From: Cinnamomum chago
Taxonomy: Eukaryota; Streptophyta; Magnoliopsida; Laurales; Lauraceae
NCBI GenBank assembly: GCA_038049695.1
Contig: CP142454.1
Coordinates: 15,508,501 to 15,572,500 of the forward strand
Reading direction: 5' to 3'
Length of the DNA: 64,000 nucleotides
Shown: positions 35,911 to 50,500 of the stretch, piece by piece
Numbering within the stretch: position 1 is the first letter of the stretch
Layout of the letters: each line of letters begins with the position of its first letter
Position numbers and translations under genes: made by a program
The notes under the pieces: generated by a model
Seen by the model: only the letters and a program-made list of their open reading frames with translations
Databases searched by the model: none
What the model was told of the DNA's origin: nothing

Positions 35911-37815
35911 AGTTTAATAATGTTAAAGACAGCAGTGATGGAGGAAATTTGCTATAGAGGGAGAAACGTACAGAGGAAATTACCAACTACAAGAGGGCAT
36001 GTTTGGGAATAGGGTAACATAGTTTTGGCAGGGGCATTCAACATTTAGAAAACAGAAAGAGCACTGTCTCATACCTGCCTACAATATAATACGAACAACT
36101 GTGAATTGTTTTCTGGATTGCATTGCCATCATTATCCAAGAAGTACTAATAGTCTAATAGGGTTGTTTGAAACCTAACCCAAACAAGCAATAAAAGGAAT
36201 TAAGAATGTACAAAAAATTAATTAATTTGGTTATATATATATATATCTATATGATTCCGAGTTATTTTAAGAGCATGTTTGGTAACAAGCGAAGAATCCA
36301 TAAATCTTATGATTCTTCACTACCATTGGAACAAAGATTTCTCGCTGGAGATTTGTATAGTTGAGGATTTCACATTGATATTAGTGTGTATTGATGAATA
36401 TAGCTGAGAAAAATAGGGTTCGATGTGCAAATTCACTTAATTGTGGATTTTCAAATCTCATAGGGAGTTGTCAGATCTGAAAATCCTAACAAATGAAGAT
36501 TTTCATTCGTCCAAATCCTCGGGAATTTACAATTGCCAGATATGGATTTACTACAGTTTTAGGGAAATCCAAAATCTTTTCCCTAAAGATTTGATTGCCA
36601 AACATGACCGAAGATTTTCTTAATATGGGAATGTGGGCAAGGGTGGGGTTAGGGGAGCAATTGCCACCACTCAATATTAGGGGTTCACTCACATTACAAT
36701 CAGAGATGTGGAACTTTATCATGAGGCTCATCTATTGAAGAGTCTAACGGCTAAAAATGAACATCTTCCCCTTCAGTCGATTGACCCCAAATCTTATGCT
36801 AATAGGAACTAGTCCCACATAAGATTGAACATTGACATTTTTAATCATATATGCCGAATTTTATAGAAATTCAGATAATGAATAAATGGGCCCCACTAGA
36901 AGGTTCACGCCCGTTGTGGAAAGCATGAGGAAAGCATGAGTGAGACAGTCAAAGGATATATATACTCCTAACTTTACATTATTGTACCATTTACCCTCTT
37001 TGATTTATCTTTCTCATGATTTGGTGAATAGCTTCAAATGCTGCACTCTCAACTATCAATGCCTATGACAGGCATTGTGGTCCATCCAACGGTTCATATA
37101 TAACCAATCAATGAACTTTTATTAATCATACATTTGATCGATCTAACATGGGTCATATTTTGAGTAAAGTGAGATATAACTTTCAATGCTAAAAACAAAG
37201 AGAAAACGATCATTTTGAGTTGTTTGAAATATTCTATAATTCTAGTAAGATTTTTTTTATATTTTTATATTTTAACTGCCCTCACAGAATTTTGAGAAAT
37301 TATGTCTTGGAAAATGTTGGGCATTCTCAAATATAGGGTCTTTCTTCGGATATTATCAATATGCAAAGATATTAATTAAAATAATTAACTTAAAATATTA
37401 TGGATCTAAGAAAATCCCGGCTCCACCAATGAACGTGGAAAGTTATATAAATTATAACGTCTCAGGGAAAAAGGCCGAAAAAACGATGGATAATGGAATT
37501 ACAAAAATCCCTAGTGAAAAACTAACACAAACAGACAGTCTCAAAAAGAGGAGATGAAATTTAATAATAGTAGTGATGGAGGAAATTAATTTGCGAGAAA
37601 AATATTGAGGAAATCTCCTACTACAAGAGTAAGTTTGAAGGGCATGCTAGGGATTCGGCTCACATTTTTTGTTTACTAGTATAGTTTGGTAGAGGCATTT
37701 AACATTTATGAAAAAAGAAAGAGCATTGTCTCATACCTACCTACAATTTATTAAGAATAACTGTGACTTGTTTTCTGGATTGCATTGCCATCATTATCCA
37801 AGAATTACTGATACC
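35826..37815. repeat. Diverged direct repeat pair (35826-36150 and about 37480-37815)
   Basis: The two blocks share TGGAGGAAATT, CATTTAACATTTA/CATTCAACATTTA, AAAGAGCA(C/T)TGTCTCATACCT and GGATTGCATTGCCATCATTATCC in the same order and spacing. They lie about 1.65 kb apart in the same orientation. The spacer holds no gene. I saw no TG/CA ends or primer-binding site, so this is either an old segmental duplication or a very decayed terminal-repeat element. Confidence 0.8.
36270..36608. mobile_element. Possible MITE with GCATGTTTGG termini
   Basis: GAGCATGTTTGGTAACAAG at the left and the reverse complement GGTCATGTTTGGCAATC at the right form an imperfect terminal inverted repeat around 340 bp of non-coding DNA. 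No clear target duplication is visible. Confidence 0.5.
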
Positions 37816-39394
37816 AAGCAAGCCATTATGATTTTTATATCTCTTGCAACTTGCGTATATATGTGTTTTCTTCTTCTTACCAGTAATTTTATGGCTAGAA
37901 AGCTGCACAATGATTAATCAGAGTGGGGCACCTTTTTTTTTTACCCTTTTCCAGTGTTTTAAAAATTGGACAGGACTGAACCATTTGACCTAGTTAAACT
38001 AAAACTGCTTTCTCTTAATTAACCTATGTGAATTGTGTGGTTTAACCATCAAATTATTTGATTGATTGGGTCAACTTTTAGAAATGAACCAATGGGTAAA
38101 ACCGGAGAAAACGTACAAACTAAATTCTAAATTTTAAACTACCACTAGTTTTGTTATAAAAACTAAAATGTGATTTCTTCACCATTTTTAAAAACCAAAT
38201 TAATCATTATCCTTACGCATTTTTTTTACATTTTCTTAATTATAGTTCGCTTTCCACTGTGTTTTGAGTATGGAGAAGTTTTCATGGACCGTGATATCCG
38301 GTCTAGCTCATGGGGTCGAAATAGATCCATCATCCATGTCTATTGGTGGCAGTTTTGGGATGAAGACGGTTTCATAATGAATAAGAGTCAGGCAAAATAT
38401 CAGCCGATTATCTTAACTTTTATACAGTGGCCTTAGAATTCAACAGCCTTTTAGCTGTACATTTTTCTTGTGATCCAATTCAATGATTAGCAAGATCAAT
38501 GGATTTCAAATAGGAGATACTTGTACTGCTTTAACACTTGAATCTTTATTCTTGTAACACCTATGGGAATTTTTGGTGTTGTAAGATATTCTATAAGTAG
38601 TCAGCTAAAGATATATCTTTCTTTAAAAAAAAATAAAAAAAATGAAGAAGGACAACTTAATCATTTTTTATGAGTGGAATTTGCATATTCGATCAACATT
38701 GGAATATGCCCTAACCAAAATGCCTGTTTTCAGGCATCTCTTCATCAGTGACATGCAACTCAATGGATTGTGGCCTGTGGTCCCTCATAATCTATTGACA
38801 TACCTAAACTTTGCTTCATGAAACATGCAATGTATGGTATGGGCCTATTTATCAATGGCCTAGATTCCACATATGTAACAAAAGTAATAGGCAATTATGT
38901 AAACGATTAGGTTGGCATCTCAAACGGTTAGTCTAGAAATGGCATAACATCTCTTCATGGTCCCAGGAATATAATCTGCATCTCATAATGCACACATTTT
39001 CTTGCTTGGTGGGCCATTCATGCACAGTTGGTGGGTGACCATGTTGGATATATGCCATGAGAGAAGAAGAGACACAAAGGATAGTACTTTGGAGAAATTC
39101 TCATGACTAGATGCTGACAAGAGTTTCGATTGGAATTTTCGATGTCATAAGAGGTAATATTCCAAGAACTTTGTGATTTACCTTTTCTTTTAATCTCTTT
39201 TACAAGTTCTAACAAAATGTTTTTTTTTTTTGGCATCACAAAAGAGATGCCGAAAAATAGTATTAATTCCTCGTCCTGATTTAAAATACTGGTATCAGAT
39301 TCACACCATATTTATCCGCAGTGGAAAAATAATATTTGTCAAATGTAAAAGGTGCTCACGACTGCAATCTTGAAGCAACGGGCCAGGTTAGACA

Positions 39395-39427
39395 CCCCGA
39401 CCCGACCCCGACCCCGACCCCGACCCT
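39395..39427. repeat. (CCGACC)n-type minisatellite
   Basis: ACCCCGACCCGACCCCGACC continues for a few more units. The words resemble subterminal repeats of hAT elements. Confidence 0.8.
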
Positions 39428-42400
39428 ATTATGGCAGCAGGTATGTGTTTACAAATGTTGACCCAAGTCGGGTTTAAGGTAAGTCCCAACTCCCAATCCT
39501 CCTGTCCTGCTTATAATCCGATTATTTATTTTTATTAGAAAGTTATAAGTAAAACTTGCCCAATGTATAATTTTGAAGGGTATGCATCAAATATCAAGTC
39601 TTGCCCAATGTGTAATTTTGAATCATCTTACAAAAAGAGAAGGTAACTGGTATGAACCTGTAACCATGAAGGTGGGGACGGGTTGAGATGGATTTGAGTT
39701 CATCCCCCGACTTGTACCGAGCTTGAATGATTGCAATCACTAGGGTCGGCCATATATAATTATATATGGGAGATGCTCTTGTGAGAGTTACTCTCGTAAG
39801 AGAATCTCTCATTACATGTATATTTATATTTGTCTGATATTTGAAACAATGATCATAATGCAGCGTAGTAGCCATGCATCAATTCTGTAGAAAAGGGACT
39901 ACCATGGCCCCCACTGTCTGTCTTAGATGTCTCAATGTTATCTAATAATCATCCAAGTTGTGATGTATTTATATTAATTTATTTTGGACTGCAGTTTCTT
40001 CTTTATCCCTATTTTAAAGGTCAGCTAGGATCTCCCAATCTGAACACAATTTGGGCCCAGCAGTTGATTGGTCCATATTGTTGGGTTCATGGGTTTTGGC
40101 TTGTTTTAGAGGCCCAATTCATTTGTATTAGGGTTGAGGGGTAATTTGGTCTTTGTTCAAACTACATAATATGTGGTGGAAAAACTCGGATTAGTGGAAA
40201 AGAAGAAGATGAGCTTTGTCCATGAAGGTAGGTGTGAAATCACCGAACCACGTAAATCTATGTTCCCTTTTGTGTGGCTTGATTGGTTTGCTTGTTGATC
40301 GCATGCTTCCACGCACACACGATCACAACACATATATTAAAAAAGAGGGGTCCACTTTTAAGGGATGGGGCAGTACCGCAGAAGAATGGTAGAGATGCAG
40401 TTGTATAGCTTTGCTTACCTTCCACTTTGGTTTTCATCATTATCCCCACTGGTAGGAGATTCTGGAGTGGTTGAGAATGCTTTATTTCTGTGTAAATGGA
40501 TTACTAAAAGTCTTGCAATATAAGCAAAGTTACCACTATCTCCCCAGGTGCTATTCTTAAATGGAGTTGCCAAAAAGCTTTACCTATTCTCTTTTGCTAT
40601 TTCCTTTCTTTTCCTTCATCTACTTTTCTTTCAGGAGATTGATTTTAATGTGATAGTGCACAAAGGGGCCATCTCCCAAGGAGCAATATGCTTTGGTAGG
40701 TTCTAATGGAATTTTAGTGGGTTTATACCAACATACAATGCCTTTGAGTGGTTTAAATATTGTATCTTTATTTGCTTTTCTTCTTTTTACAATCTAAATA
40801 CATAGATGTTTGAAGTGTAATAGTTGCTCTTATCCATCTTTAGAGAAGAAAGGACAGACTCTCTTTAACTCTTTTATGGAAGCTTTTGAGTTCAAGCATA
40901 TTAAGCTTAACATTTGAGAAAATATGCAAAGAGCTAAAGGCAGTTTAGTGGAGGAGAAAGTGGAGAAAAGATGGTTAGCTAGGCCAATTCCTACCAAGTG
41001 GCAAAAGTTGAAAAGGGTAAGAGAAAGAGAGAGAAATGAGAAGAAATCACTCCATTTTTGCAAGAAATTTGGATTCATGTTTAAATAGGAGAAATGAAAA
41101 AAATGTGAGCCCAATTTTCTCCTCCCCTGAGACACAATTGGAGAAGATTGACATCACATGGGAAATTTTTTTTTTCTCTACCACCAAAGGCTTCAACTTA
41201 CTTTTTATTTGATAAGATGACAATATTTGCCTTTTTTTTTTATTTTGTTTATCAAGTTCTTAGAGATGACTATGTATACTTGCGGGGTGGCACATGCATA
41301 TAAAATTCATGGACATTTTGACAGGTATTACCATAGGGTGAAATAAACTACACGAGAGATTATATACACTTGCATGTGGTACTCATATACAAGACACTGA
41401 TCATTCATTTGGCATATCTTACTGTGGATGAGGGAAAAGCCCAAAATTCACATTATCCTAGCTATAGAGACGCTGGGTTTTTGACAGGATCAGAAGGATG
41501 GATGGTTAGAAGTCTTTTACTATTTGTATTTTTATCAACTATTGTGCCTTTTCCTTGATCTGGGAGGATGGTTTAACTCTTCCATAGAGCCATGTTAGAC
41601 ATGACAAATTTGGCACACTAGAGATATTGAAACTTGAGAGAATATGTAAGCAAGGGCAATCGTGCCCCAAAAATTGAGGTAGTATGTAGAGTGTGCAGAG
41701 GTAAGCTACATGCTATTAGTTTAGTTTAATCACAAGAGCAAATTCACCCCACTATTAGATTCTCCACATTCTAACAGGATTAAAACTCCTAGTTTAACTA
41801 AAATTAGGATATAATGGCATTAGCAAGAAACAAATCTAATATAATCTCCCTCAGAGTTAAAGGTAAGGAATTACATGCAATAGAGAGTATAATAGAGACC
41901 ACTATTTTGAGATTCCGAATGAATGATAAACTTGGGCATAATCCTAAACTTTTGACTTCATGGTAAGCTCTGTCCCAGTGACAACAAAAACTACTTGTAT
42001 CAAGTTCAAGTACGGCCACCCACCTTAAAGTTGGTGGAGTGGCATAATGCGTGGGTTTGCTCCTCATGTCATGTGTTCCAAACCATTCCAGATTTGCCGG
42101 ATGTGCATTTGTATGGATTTAGCAGGCACCACCCGCGGAATTATTCTTGTTGGGTCAAAGATCTAAGGGATACCCATGTCATTAAAAGAAAAAAAGATCA
42201 AGCACAGCCTACAGCAATTTGGGTTCCAATCAGGTATTAGTTACCACTATGCCTAACTGCAGAAGATGTTGGGTCACTCTTTTAAACTTTTGTGAGGGTT
42301 ATGAGGAAAAGGAAAATCAAAACATATTCCCTTTTCCACTTCCTTGCAATTTTTTAAGCTTGGAGATTATAGTAATGAATTGAGAGACCAGATTTGTTAT

Positions 42401-45400
42401 TCTGTTTTTCAGACAAGAATCACAATGAAAATAACTTTATCCTAAGAAGATAATATATTAAACATCAAGCTTAGAAATGGTTAATTCCCTCCTGGGTCTG
42501 AAAAGACCACCTCTTACATCTTACACACATTGTCAAAAGGTATTAGCAAGCATATGAAAAAAAGAAAACAATAGCTAAAAGCATCAAACATTGTTGTACT
42601 TGTCCTTTTTGTGCAATAATATCTTTGCCTTTGGATAATGTCTTTGTCCACTAGCTGTAGTGGTGGAGGCCAGCCCTCATCACTAATAAAAATAAATGGA
42701 GTAGAGGAACCATCTGATCCAATTCATCCCAGGGTTCCATGATCAAGAACATTGATGTGATTGGCTCACATTAGAAAATCCTATTCAATGCATTGTTTGA
42801 TACTTTTTTTTTTTTTTTGAACCACTACTGATTGATATACTGAACTGCCTAATTTGAGGCCAGCAATTGAAGGGCTAAGATCATCCTATATCAACATTTT
42901 GGTAATTCTGGGCCCCATGTGTGCAAATTCTATTGATGGTGATTGGCCCCTGTTTGCTTGATGACCCAAATCCCTGTTGGATCAAATTGCCCAAGGATTA
43001 GAGTTTTGAGAAAATGTGTGAATTCCTCTCCTGTTAAATAAGAAAAATTCTATTCTGTATATATTCCTTTTCTTTGATTGGGCAAGACACTTCCCACTAC
43101 TAGTACCCTGACCGGACCAATTCAATCTATATGATGTAGCAATCTGTGGTTTTGCAAAGACTTCATGATCATGTGAATGACACCAGTAAACATGATACTT
43201 TAAGGGGGTATCTAATTCTATTCTCTCAGTAGAAAGTCTCATCAACTCAAAAGTTGAAAGCAATGAGAATTTTACATCTCATTGCAATCTCTATACATGG
43301 ATTCTTCTTTCTAATGTTTAAAATATTCATTTGAAAGAAACACCTGCTGTAGAGGAGTGTATCACAGGACAAGATTTTGTGACAGACATTCACAATAATG
43401 CTGTGGAGCAGACTGAGAGGCAGAGATTATTTCGTTGGCTCAAATTAGATGGCTATGAGCATTAAATTGGGCCCATTTGCAATATACAATGACCCATTTC
43501 TTTCCATCCAATTTTAAGATGCTATTAAAGATGAACCCAGGCCCACCTTACAATTTGTAGCATTGATTTATACTACACTCGCTAAGGATGCCAATGGACT
43601 CCCATTAACCTGACTAGCAAAATACATGTATAGGCCATTTCTTTTAGACCCAATTGATATCGGATCTGGTTCCACAGATGGACCCAGTCGATTAAGCAGG
43701 TCAGGACCTAAATACCCTCCGCATATACATAAAATTACTGGACATGAGAGTCAGGTCCAGTCCTTATGCATTAGACCTGTGTTGCATCCAGGCACATGAA
43801 GCTGGGGGCAGCAATGATTAGGATCAAGTCATGTTGAGAATGAGAACCATCCGTAATAGTTACAAGCCCAACAAGGAGCTGTCACATTTGTTAATTGGGT
43901 GAGAGAAGTCTCAACCAGAAGTAAAAGGTGTAAAACCAAGTCCTAGGGTGACCGATTGAATTTAGGTTGGGTGGACCATTCATAGACCAATGAGCTAGGT
44001 TGGGTTGGGTTGGACTCAGAAACCCCTTGAGTCAGTTTCACCCAATCAACATGAATACAGCTCAGTATGGATTATGGAATCTAGGCACATGATACTCGGG
44101 CTATGACTTTTGACTGGGAAATGCAATTGTCTCAGTGTTGAGATTGACAGGTAACCAACTGCAAAGATGTGGAGCAAAGCAGCAGAAAAAGGAAAGATGT
44201 GTTGAGCTAGCCTGTGAGCTTTTACAGCAAAGAAAGGCCATTTCAAGATAAGATAGAATGGAAAGTAGCTAATCAATCATAAAGCTCTCTAATCATTTGG
44301 TATTAGAAATGTCCACTTGACCTTAGTGCTGGACATGGGCTACAATATGACTTGGAAATGGGGGACTGAGCAATTCAGATAAGCTGGTGGTTTTTGGCCA
44401 TTAATCCATGCCCTACCCCTAATAGGCTTATTTTTTAAAATACCCTTACCCCCTTTCTAATTATAGGGAAAAGACTCCTGATGATTGTGTATACTTGCAA
44501 AATCATCAATTGGCTTAAAAGAAATGGCTATCATTACATCCCTTGAGTAGGGGATGGCAATGGATCGGGTCAAACAAATGACCCACCCCGACCCGCCACC
44601 ATCTGTGGTGGGTTTGGAAGTGGATTCTTTTGGTTTGGAGCAAATATGGTTTTTTAGATTTTTTATGGGGCAGGTTTGGATTCTAACTTCTCACCCTCCC
44701 TGTTCCATTTGCAACTAATTTACATATTACTTGGTAGACTTTCATGCACAGAGTTTTTGGAGCACAAGTGGTAATGAATATTATAAAATCCAATACTGTT
44801 CGAGTTGTAGATTTGAGTTCTTAGCTAGGGAGGAAATGTTTATGTTTCATATATATACTTTGAAATGAAAAATATAAATATTCAGTCAAAACTAATCTAA
44901 ACCTGTCACCGGGCGAGCTTGGTAAGTAGAGTAAAATACAGGTCATGGCATGTATTAATCCAGTGGAGTTTGGGTTCCATTAGGGTAGGGCTCGACATAA
45001 TTTTACATAGTATGGCTGCTGGTTTGCCTATGATTCCATCATTTAGGTGGGAGCCTGCTATATGGAGAAAGCAGAGTGTGTGGACAGCAGAGAAATTTGA
45101 AAATTGTAGCAAGCACAAAACCAATTCATCCGCTTTTGATGGTTTTCAATCATGATTTCATGAGAGCTAACCATAAAGGATATCCATTCATCAAACTACC
45201 TCTATGTTTAAGGGTAGGTGATTTCGTTTTCTTTGAATAATGGTATATATTATATGAAGTGCTTGAGGAAAACCTTTTCTAATCTCAATTTTCTCAGTGT
45301 TTTCCACCCAAGTTTGTTATTTAAGCCTGAGGTCTTATCCAGGGGGGCAAGAAAAATATTTAATAGTATTATTGTCATGAGAGGATATATTAGAGATAAC

Positions 45401-45804
45401 TATCTTAAACCAAAAGAGAAAGAGAGAGATGATAAGTCCTCTGATAAAGCTAGTTTTGCATAGGATATATTAGATTCTAATGTTGATTGTGTTCTATCTG
45501 TGATGTGGTCAATGATAGTTCCCAAAGTGAGTGAATTCTTAATTTGGGCTGCTCTTATCACATGTGCCCCAATATGGACTAGTTTTCCGCTTATAAAAAT
45601 ATCTATAGTGGGAATGTCATCATGGGTAACAAAGTGGCCTATAAAATTATTGGGACAGAAACAATTAAAATAGGATAATGATGAAATCATTATAACATTT
45701 ACAGAGTTCTGCATCTAAAGAAGAATCTTACTTCTTTTGTACCTTGGGTTCCAACGTCCATGAATTCTTAGATGAGGGTTGTGTGTGGGGTTTTTCTCTA
45801 ATGA

Positions 45805-46475
45805 CAGTAATTATTCTGATCACGGTAACGGTACTAGTTCGGATCGTCTTGATCTCGGCCTATACATCTCCACCTCGGCACCGCCCAGTTCGGCTTCGGC
45901 CAGAAAGCTCACCTCGGTTAAGTGCTCACATCGGCCAAGTGCTTCATCTAGGTAGCAGTGCCAGTACGTCATTATAAAAGTCATATCTGATATCGGTAAA
46001 AGTATCTGATCTCGGTAAAAATGTCAGCTGACAAGACAACCATGCTACAGTACGAACTGATAGATAGGATAGGCGCCGAACACTCACATCCACCAGATAT
46101 CGAGGTATGGGCAGATGAGACATTCCCTTTCCACCTACCTCCACTAAGGAAGTTTCTGATTGGACTTCTCCCTGCATATATACAGGCAAGAGGTAAAACC
46201 CAAATGTATGCTTTTATGCTCAAACACAAGAGAGGAGACATAGGCTCACACGCCTAAGGAATCCTACTTACTTTAATCTTCTCTCTTCTTCTCCACCTCA
46301 CTTCACCCTTTGTTCAGTGACGGCACTAACTTAGGCGTTGAAGGGCCTTGCGCTGACTGCAGCCAGGGTCTCTGACCGTTGTTTCTCCTCCTCTTTCAGG
46401 TTTTCAGGCAGCTTATCTTTTCCTAAAGTTCTACATTCATCTAAGTAAGTTCGCGAGATTTTTTGCACTTACAAG
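45805..46475 (+). mobile_element. Probable solo LTR of a Gypsy-type retrotransposon
   Basis: The order of motifs matches a plant Gypsy LTR: CTCGG-rich head, GGCGCCGAACACTC, ATTCCCTTTCCACC, GATTGGACTTCTCCC, TATA-like GCATATATACAGG, CACAAGAGAGGAG, a CT-rich stretch, GGGTCTCTGACCGTTG, TTTTCAGG and the end TTTTTTGCACTTACA. The open frame 46021-46257 is incidental. No second LTR lies nearby and no target duplication could be fixed, so the borders are approximate. Confidence 0.65.
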
Positions 46476-46662
46476 CGTTGTAAAAGGTGCTATGAAACTT
46501 AAGAAATGCAAATGATTGAAAATCTGTATGGCTGTCTGAAAATACAGTTATGGGTGAAGCAATTGTGTCTTCCTCAAATTACAATGATTCTAACTTAACA
46601 GGTCTATGACACTTGCACATGGTTCACACAAGTTTGCGTTAATAGAGTTAAACAAATAGAAT

Positions 46663-46851
46663 TTGCCATATGGTAGAACGATAAGAAAGTTGGACTTCTA
46701 TGAGCATTGTATCTTTAGAAAACATCATGAGATTAGTTTCAGAAGATGTATTCACTTCATGAAGGGTATTGACTACATGAATTCAGATTTGTGGGGTCTT
46801 CCTAAAGATATATCCAAAGGTATTTACCGCACAAGAAGTACCCAAAGGTAG
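46663..46851 (+). pseudogene. Copia retrotransposon gag-pre-integrase fragment
   Basis: The reading frame contains KLDFYEHCIFRKHHEISF and DYMNSDLWG. This matches the zinc-binding end of the Copia pre-integrase region (Lx-x-C-xx-C-xx-GK, then DYxHSDLWG). The first Cys of the pair is Tyr here (FYEHC for FCEHC), and no gag, protease or reverse transcriptase is found on either side, so it is a relic. It lies about 190 bp from the Gypsy-like LTR, a different element. Confidence 0.75.
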
Positions 46852-47578
46852 CTTTACTATCCGATCTTCTAAAAGCAATGTAGGACCCAAAAAAAAAGAA
46901 CCCCATCTTTCTTGAAAACTGCACTAAGGCTTGGACCCATCTAATGGGAGCTTTCCTTAACTTTCTCCGCAATTGGAGGGGCTATAAGAATCTTATCTTC
47001 GGCTTTTTCAATGGTTTTGATGGGGACTAGTGTTTGCTGAAGCTCAGTGAAACCTGGCTGACATAGGGAAGGGTTGGGACTGTGGCTTTAGGTCCATGGA
47101 TGCACAGGAGCCTGATTTTCTCACCCAAAAGATAAACGGGCTTCACCAGGGCCAGTCTGTCTGTTCTTAGATTGCACCTATAGGCTTGGTTCAAACCGAT
47201 AAATTAAAAACAAAGGGAAGATCAAATTATTCAAACAAGTAAGCTTTGTGAACCTAAAATTAAGGGCTAGATCCATTTGATCATTTAGCTTTCAAGACCC
47301 CTACGCCAAATATTATTAGACTTGGCATAAAACCCTTCTCCAATTAGGATTCTAACACATGTTTATCAATTCAATTCAAGTGTGACTAATACTCTATGAC
47401 TGAGAATATTTCTCCAATCAAACCTCCACTAAGACAATTCATGTGAGGGGTCCAGCACCACATTTCCCACATGGTGGTACTGGTGGGTCTCCTATTTGTA
47501 TTCCAACACCCATAAACATCTGCTTATTACAACTTAAGAAAGCTCAAAGTAAATTATATACATCACAGTGTCATAAAC

Positions 47579-50500
47579 TCATGCTGATTTTCTCAGAACC
47601 ACAAGCAAATTAGGGACTTTGATCTCTTCTTTAGCCAATTCCACGTCAAGAATCTCAGCATATTGTTCAAACAAACCGTCGATGATTCCTTCACCAAAGT
47701 GATGGAGGATCATGGATTCCTGTATTGCCCTGATGGCCTTAGCCGTTGCCCTTCCATTTCTTCCAACACTGGTGCGACCATCCCCTCCTATTTCAAACAT
47801 CTCAAGGCAATCGATACTAAATGATCCCTCCATCTGCACCACATGTTTTACTTCATCCATGGATGGTGCATAGAAATGAACGTCATATGTGTCGACCTTC
47901 TCTTGTTCGACTTCTCCCTGCAAAAAGGCGAATCGCAGGAGTCGCCCGAGAAATGCATCATTCAAAAATTTTGTTTTGGCCTTGTTTGGATTTGGCATAG
48001 AATCTCCACTCTTGTGCTTGGAGAATTTTAAGTTGCACATCCTGACAATAGTTATATGGTGCACATTGTCACAATATGAAGGTTCTAGTTTTAAGCTATG
48101 CTGAATATTTCTTTTGTTCTTTTCAACAACCAATGACAGGGAATTAGAGTGACAGGTAACCTGATCGCAGCGTAGCTAAAGTGTATCAATGGATCATGGA
48201 TGTCACTCTTGTTACACGGTAAATCTGACTACCTGCAACTCAGTTACATGTCACATAGTTATAGGTAAGTGGAGTCTTGTTTTGGGTATCTAGCTAGTGC
48301 CCCATTTAGATCCTTGGAACTTCTTTTGTCCTGGATTCAGTTTACCTGTAAATCCCATTACATGTGACTGAGTGTACCGGTTGTTGGTCATGATAAAATA
48401 AAAGAACTTCATCTACAGGTGACTTAGGTAATACAAACCATGATTTGTCTCTACTCGATTGTAAACTTTTGTTTATCCGAAATCTGTTTACAAAGATCCT
48501 AAAGAGTCCTTAACTTTATCACTACCTTAATGCAAAATGAAGTCCCTGCCCTCAGTTTACATGGATCCAAATGGGCTTATGGGGAAAGACGAAAGCTTGT
48601 AATTGTAAGGGTGACTATGGGGCTAGCCCACATGAGCCTCAGTCCGAGTCTCATTGTTTCTCAAGGCCTTAGGCCCAGTATTGGATTTGATGGGCTCTTT
48701 TTAAGTTCCATCCTGCCTAAGCGGCTCGCTTGGACCCCCTATGGGCGCTTTATGTACACTACGGCCCCATCCATCAAATTGACACCAGCCCAAATTTGAC
48801 ACATCCAGTTTTTGTAGACCACCCAGTTGATCATGAAAATTTGACAACCGTTACCGAATGCGCCCTATTTTAAATGCAAATTTGACGGCCCAGACCCAAC
48901 TCCAGCTTGTTTACTGAATTGGTCCTATTGAGCCTGATCTTGCCCTTTCAAGCTCATATTTATTTGTAAGCCCACTATAACTGGACCAGGTATGGTTGTT
49001 TCAGTTATAAGCAATTACCGATGAAACCAAGCAAGCGAAGGCCTGGCCCAACAACTCCCAGTATGTTGCCTGCCCTCTTTCCTTGTGCTTTTCACTTCCT
49101 CTTCCTAATAATGTCAGTACCATCCTTCCCCCTGAGATGAGCTCTTCTGATCTTGATCTTAGGAACAAGTTAAAATCCTCCTGGAATTGCATCAAGTAGG
49201 CCTTTGCTACTGCTGGAGGGCTTGACCCGGTTACACACATCTTCCCCTTGTTCAAGGACTTGCCATTTTCATCGTAGATCGCCGGAGGAACCTGAGAAGT
49301 AACGAACATTTTTCAGCAAACCATTGGAAGGTAATTAAGATCTTACATTTTACAGTTTCATGTACACTTAAGCCTGCCTACAGAATGGGCATTACTAGGC
49401 CTTTCAAGGGGCTGGCCCAGAATTCCTAAAAATTGAATTTGGAATAGGCTTGGCCCATCAGGCTCATTACAACCAGTTCATGATCTGGGTCTGAACTCTG
49501 AAGAAACCATGCCTGGCTAACTGGCTTGACAATTCATGTGAAATTTATATAGGCCTTTCAGGTCTTTTTTTTTTTTTTTTTCCAATTTTTGGTTTATGGA
49601 TACTTTTATGTGTTTCTTTGTCATAAATGTTATCTATAATATAAAAAAAAGTATATATACACACATCAATTTACTGATCTGCCTGATTGATCCACCAGGT
49701 TCTATGATCAAGTTTGACCCGGTAATTGGCCAAGTCTGGAAGAACTACTAAGTTGAAAAGTAAACAAATAACTATGTTTCTCTAACTCTCAGTTTTCCTC
49801 ATCCGTTGCTTTTGCTTAAATGCCATAACTGCTTATTTGTCTATTCAGTATCAGATTCTTAAGAATTTTACTGGTCACTTTTGTTTGAGAAATAGGAAAT
49901 CAAAAACCCATGTTGCACAATCTCAAATTCCTAGGGCATGTTTGTTTCATGTAATTGAATTCCTAGTAATGTATTTCTATAAGTGATTAGAAATGAATAA
50001 AACCAAAGGTGAATATCCAAAAATGACCATAAAATAAAACCTCCCCTTTCATGGAAATTGAATTTAGAGAAGATGAGAAATGAATACCGAGCCATTACCC
50101 AATTAATTCAAATCTTAGGGAAGTTAAAGGTTCCATCTCTACACTATCTCGTATGCTTCAACCCTCACTTTATATCACTCACCTCCTCTTTAATAATCCT
50201 TAGGTGGGCTAATATGACCATGAAATCCTATGTATTCAATTCTTGTGTATTCTCTGCAAACAAATCTACATGGGTGAAATCCCTCGCCTCCTCTTTAATA
50301 ATCCTTGGGCAGGCTCACTTGACCATAAAATCCTATGTATTCAATTCTTGTGTATTCTATGCAAACAAATCTGTAGGAGAGAAAATTTCTTATACCCCTC
50401 GGGTCAGGCTGTTGTACTCAAATCTGTCAACCTGACTCACAATAGCTCACGAATCAAAGTTCAAATTGACATTTTCAACTTGATTCACAAATGTGTTAGG

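Larger units (their letters stand above)
33689..45790. other. Twelve-kilobase stretch without a supported gene
   Basis: Apart from the repeats listed separately, I see only short frames without domains (for example 38170-38436, 39935-40144, 40830-41135, 42982-43263). A stretch near 44551-44720 begins GGGGATGGCAATGGATCGGGTC and ends with a loosely inverted CCATTTGCAAC, perhaps a decayed hAT element. Frames at about 45218-45720 (+) faintly recall a retrotransposon gag but are broken. Confidence 0.5.

Noticed and set aside
39375..39430. Telomere-like or CRISPR-like short repeat
   Set aside because: The CCGACC units are few, have no spacers and do not match a plant telomere repeat.
46021..46257. 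78-aa frame MSADKTTMLQ...
   Set aside because: It lies wholly within the Gypsy-like LTR, where motif order shows non-coding LTR sequence.
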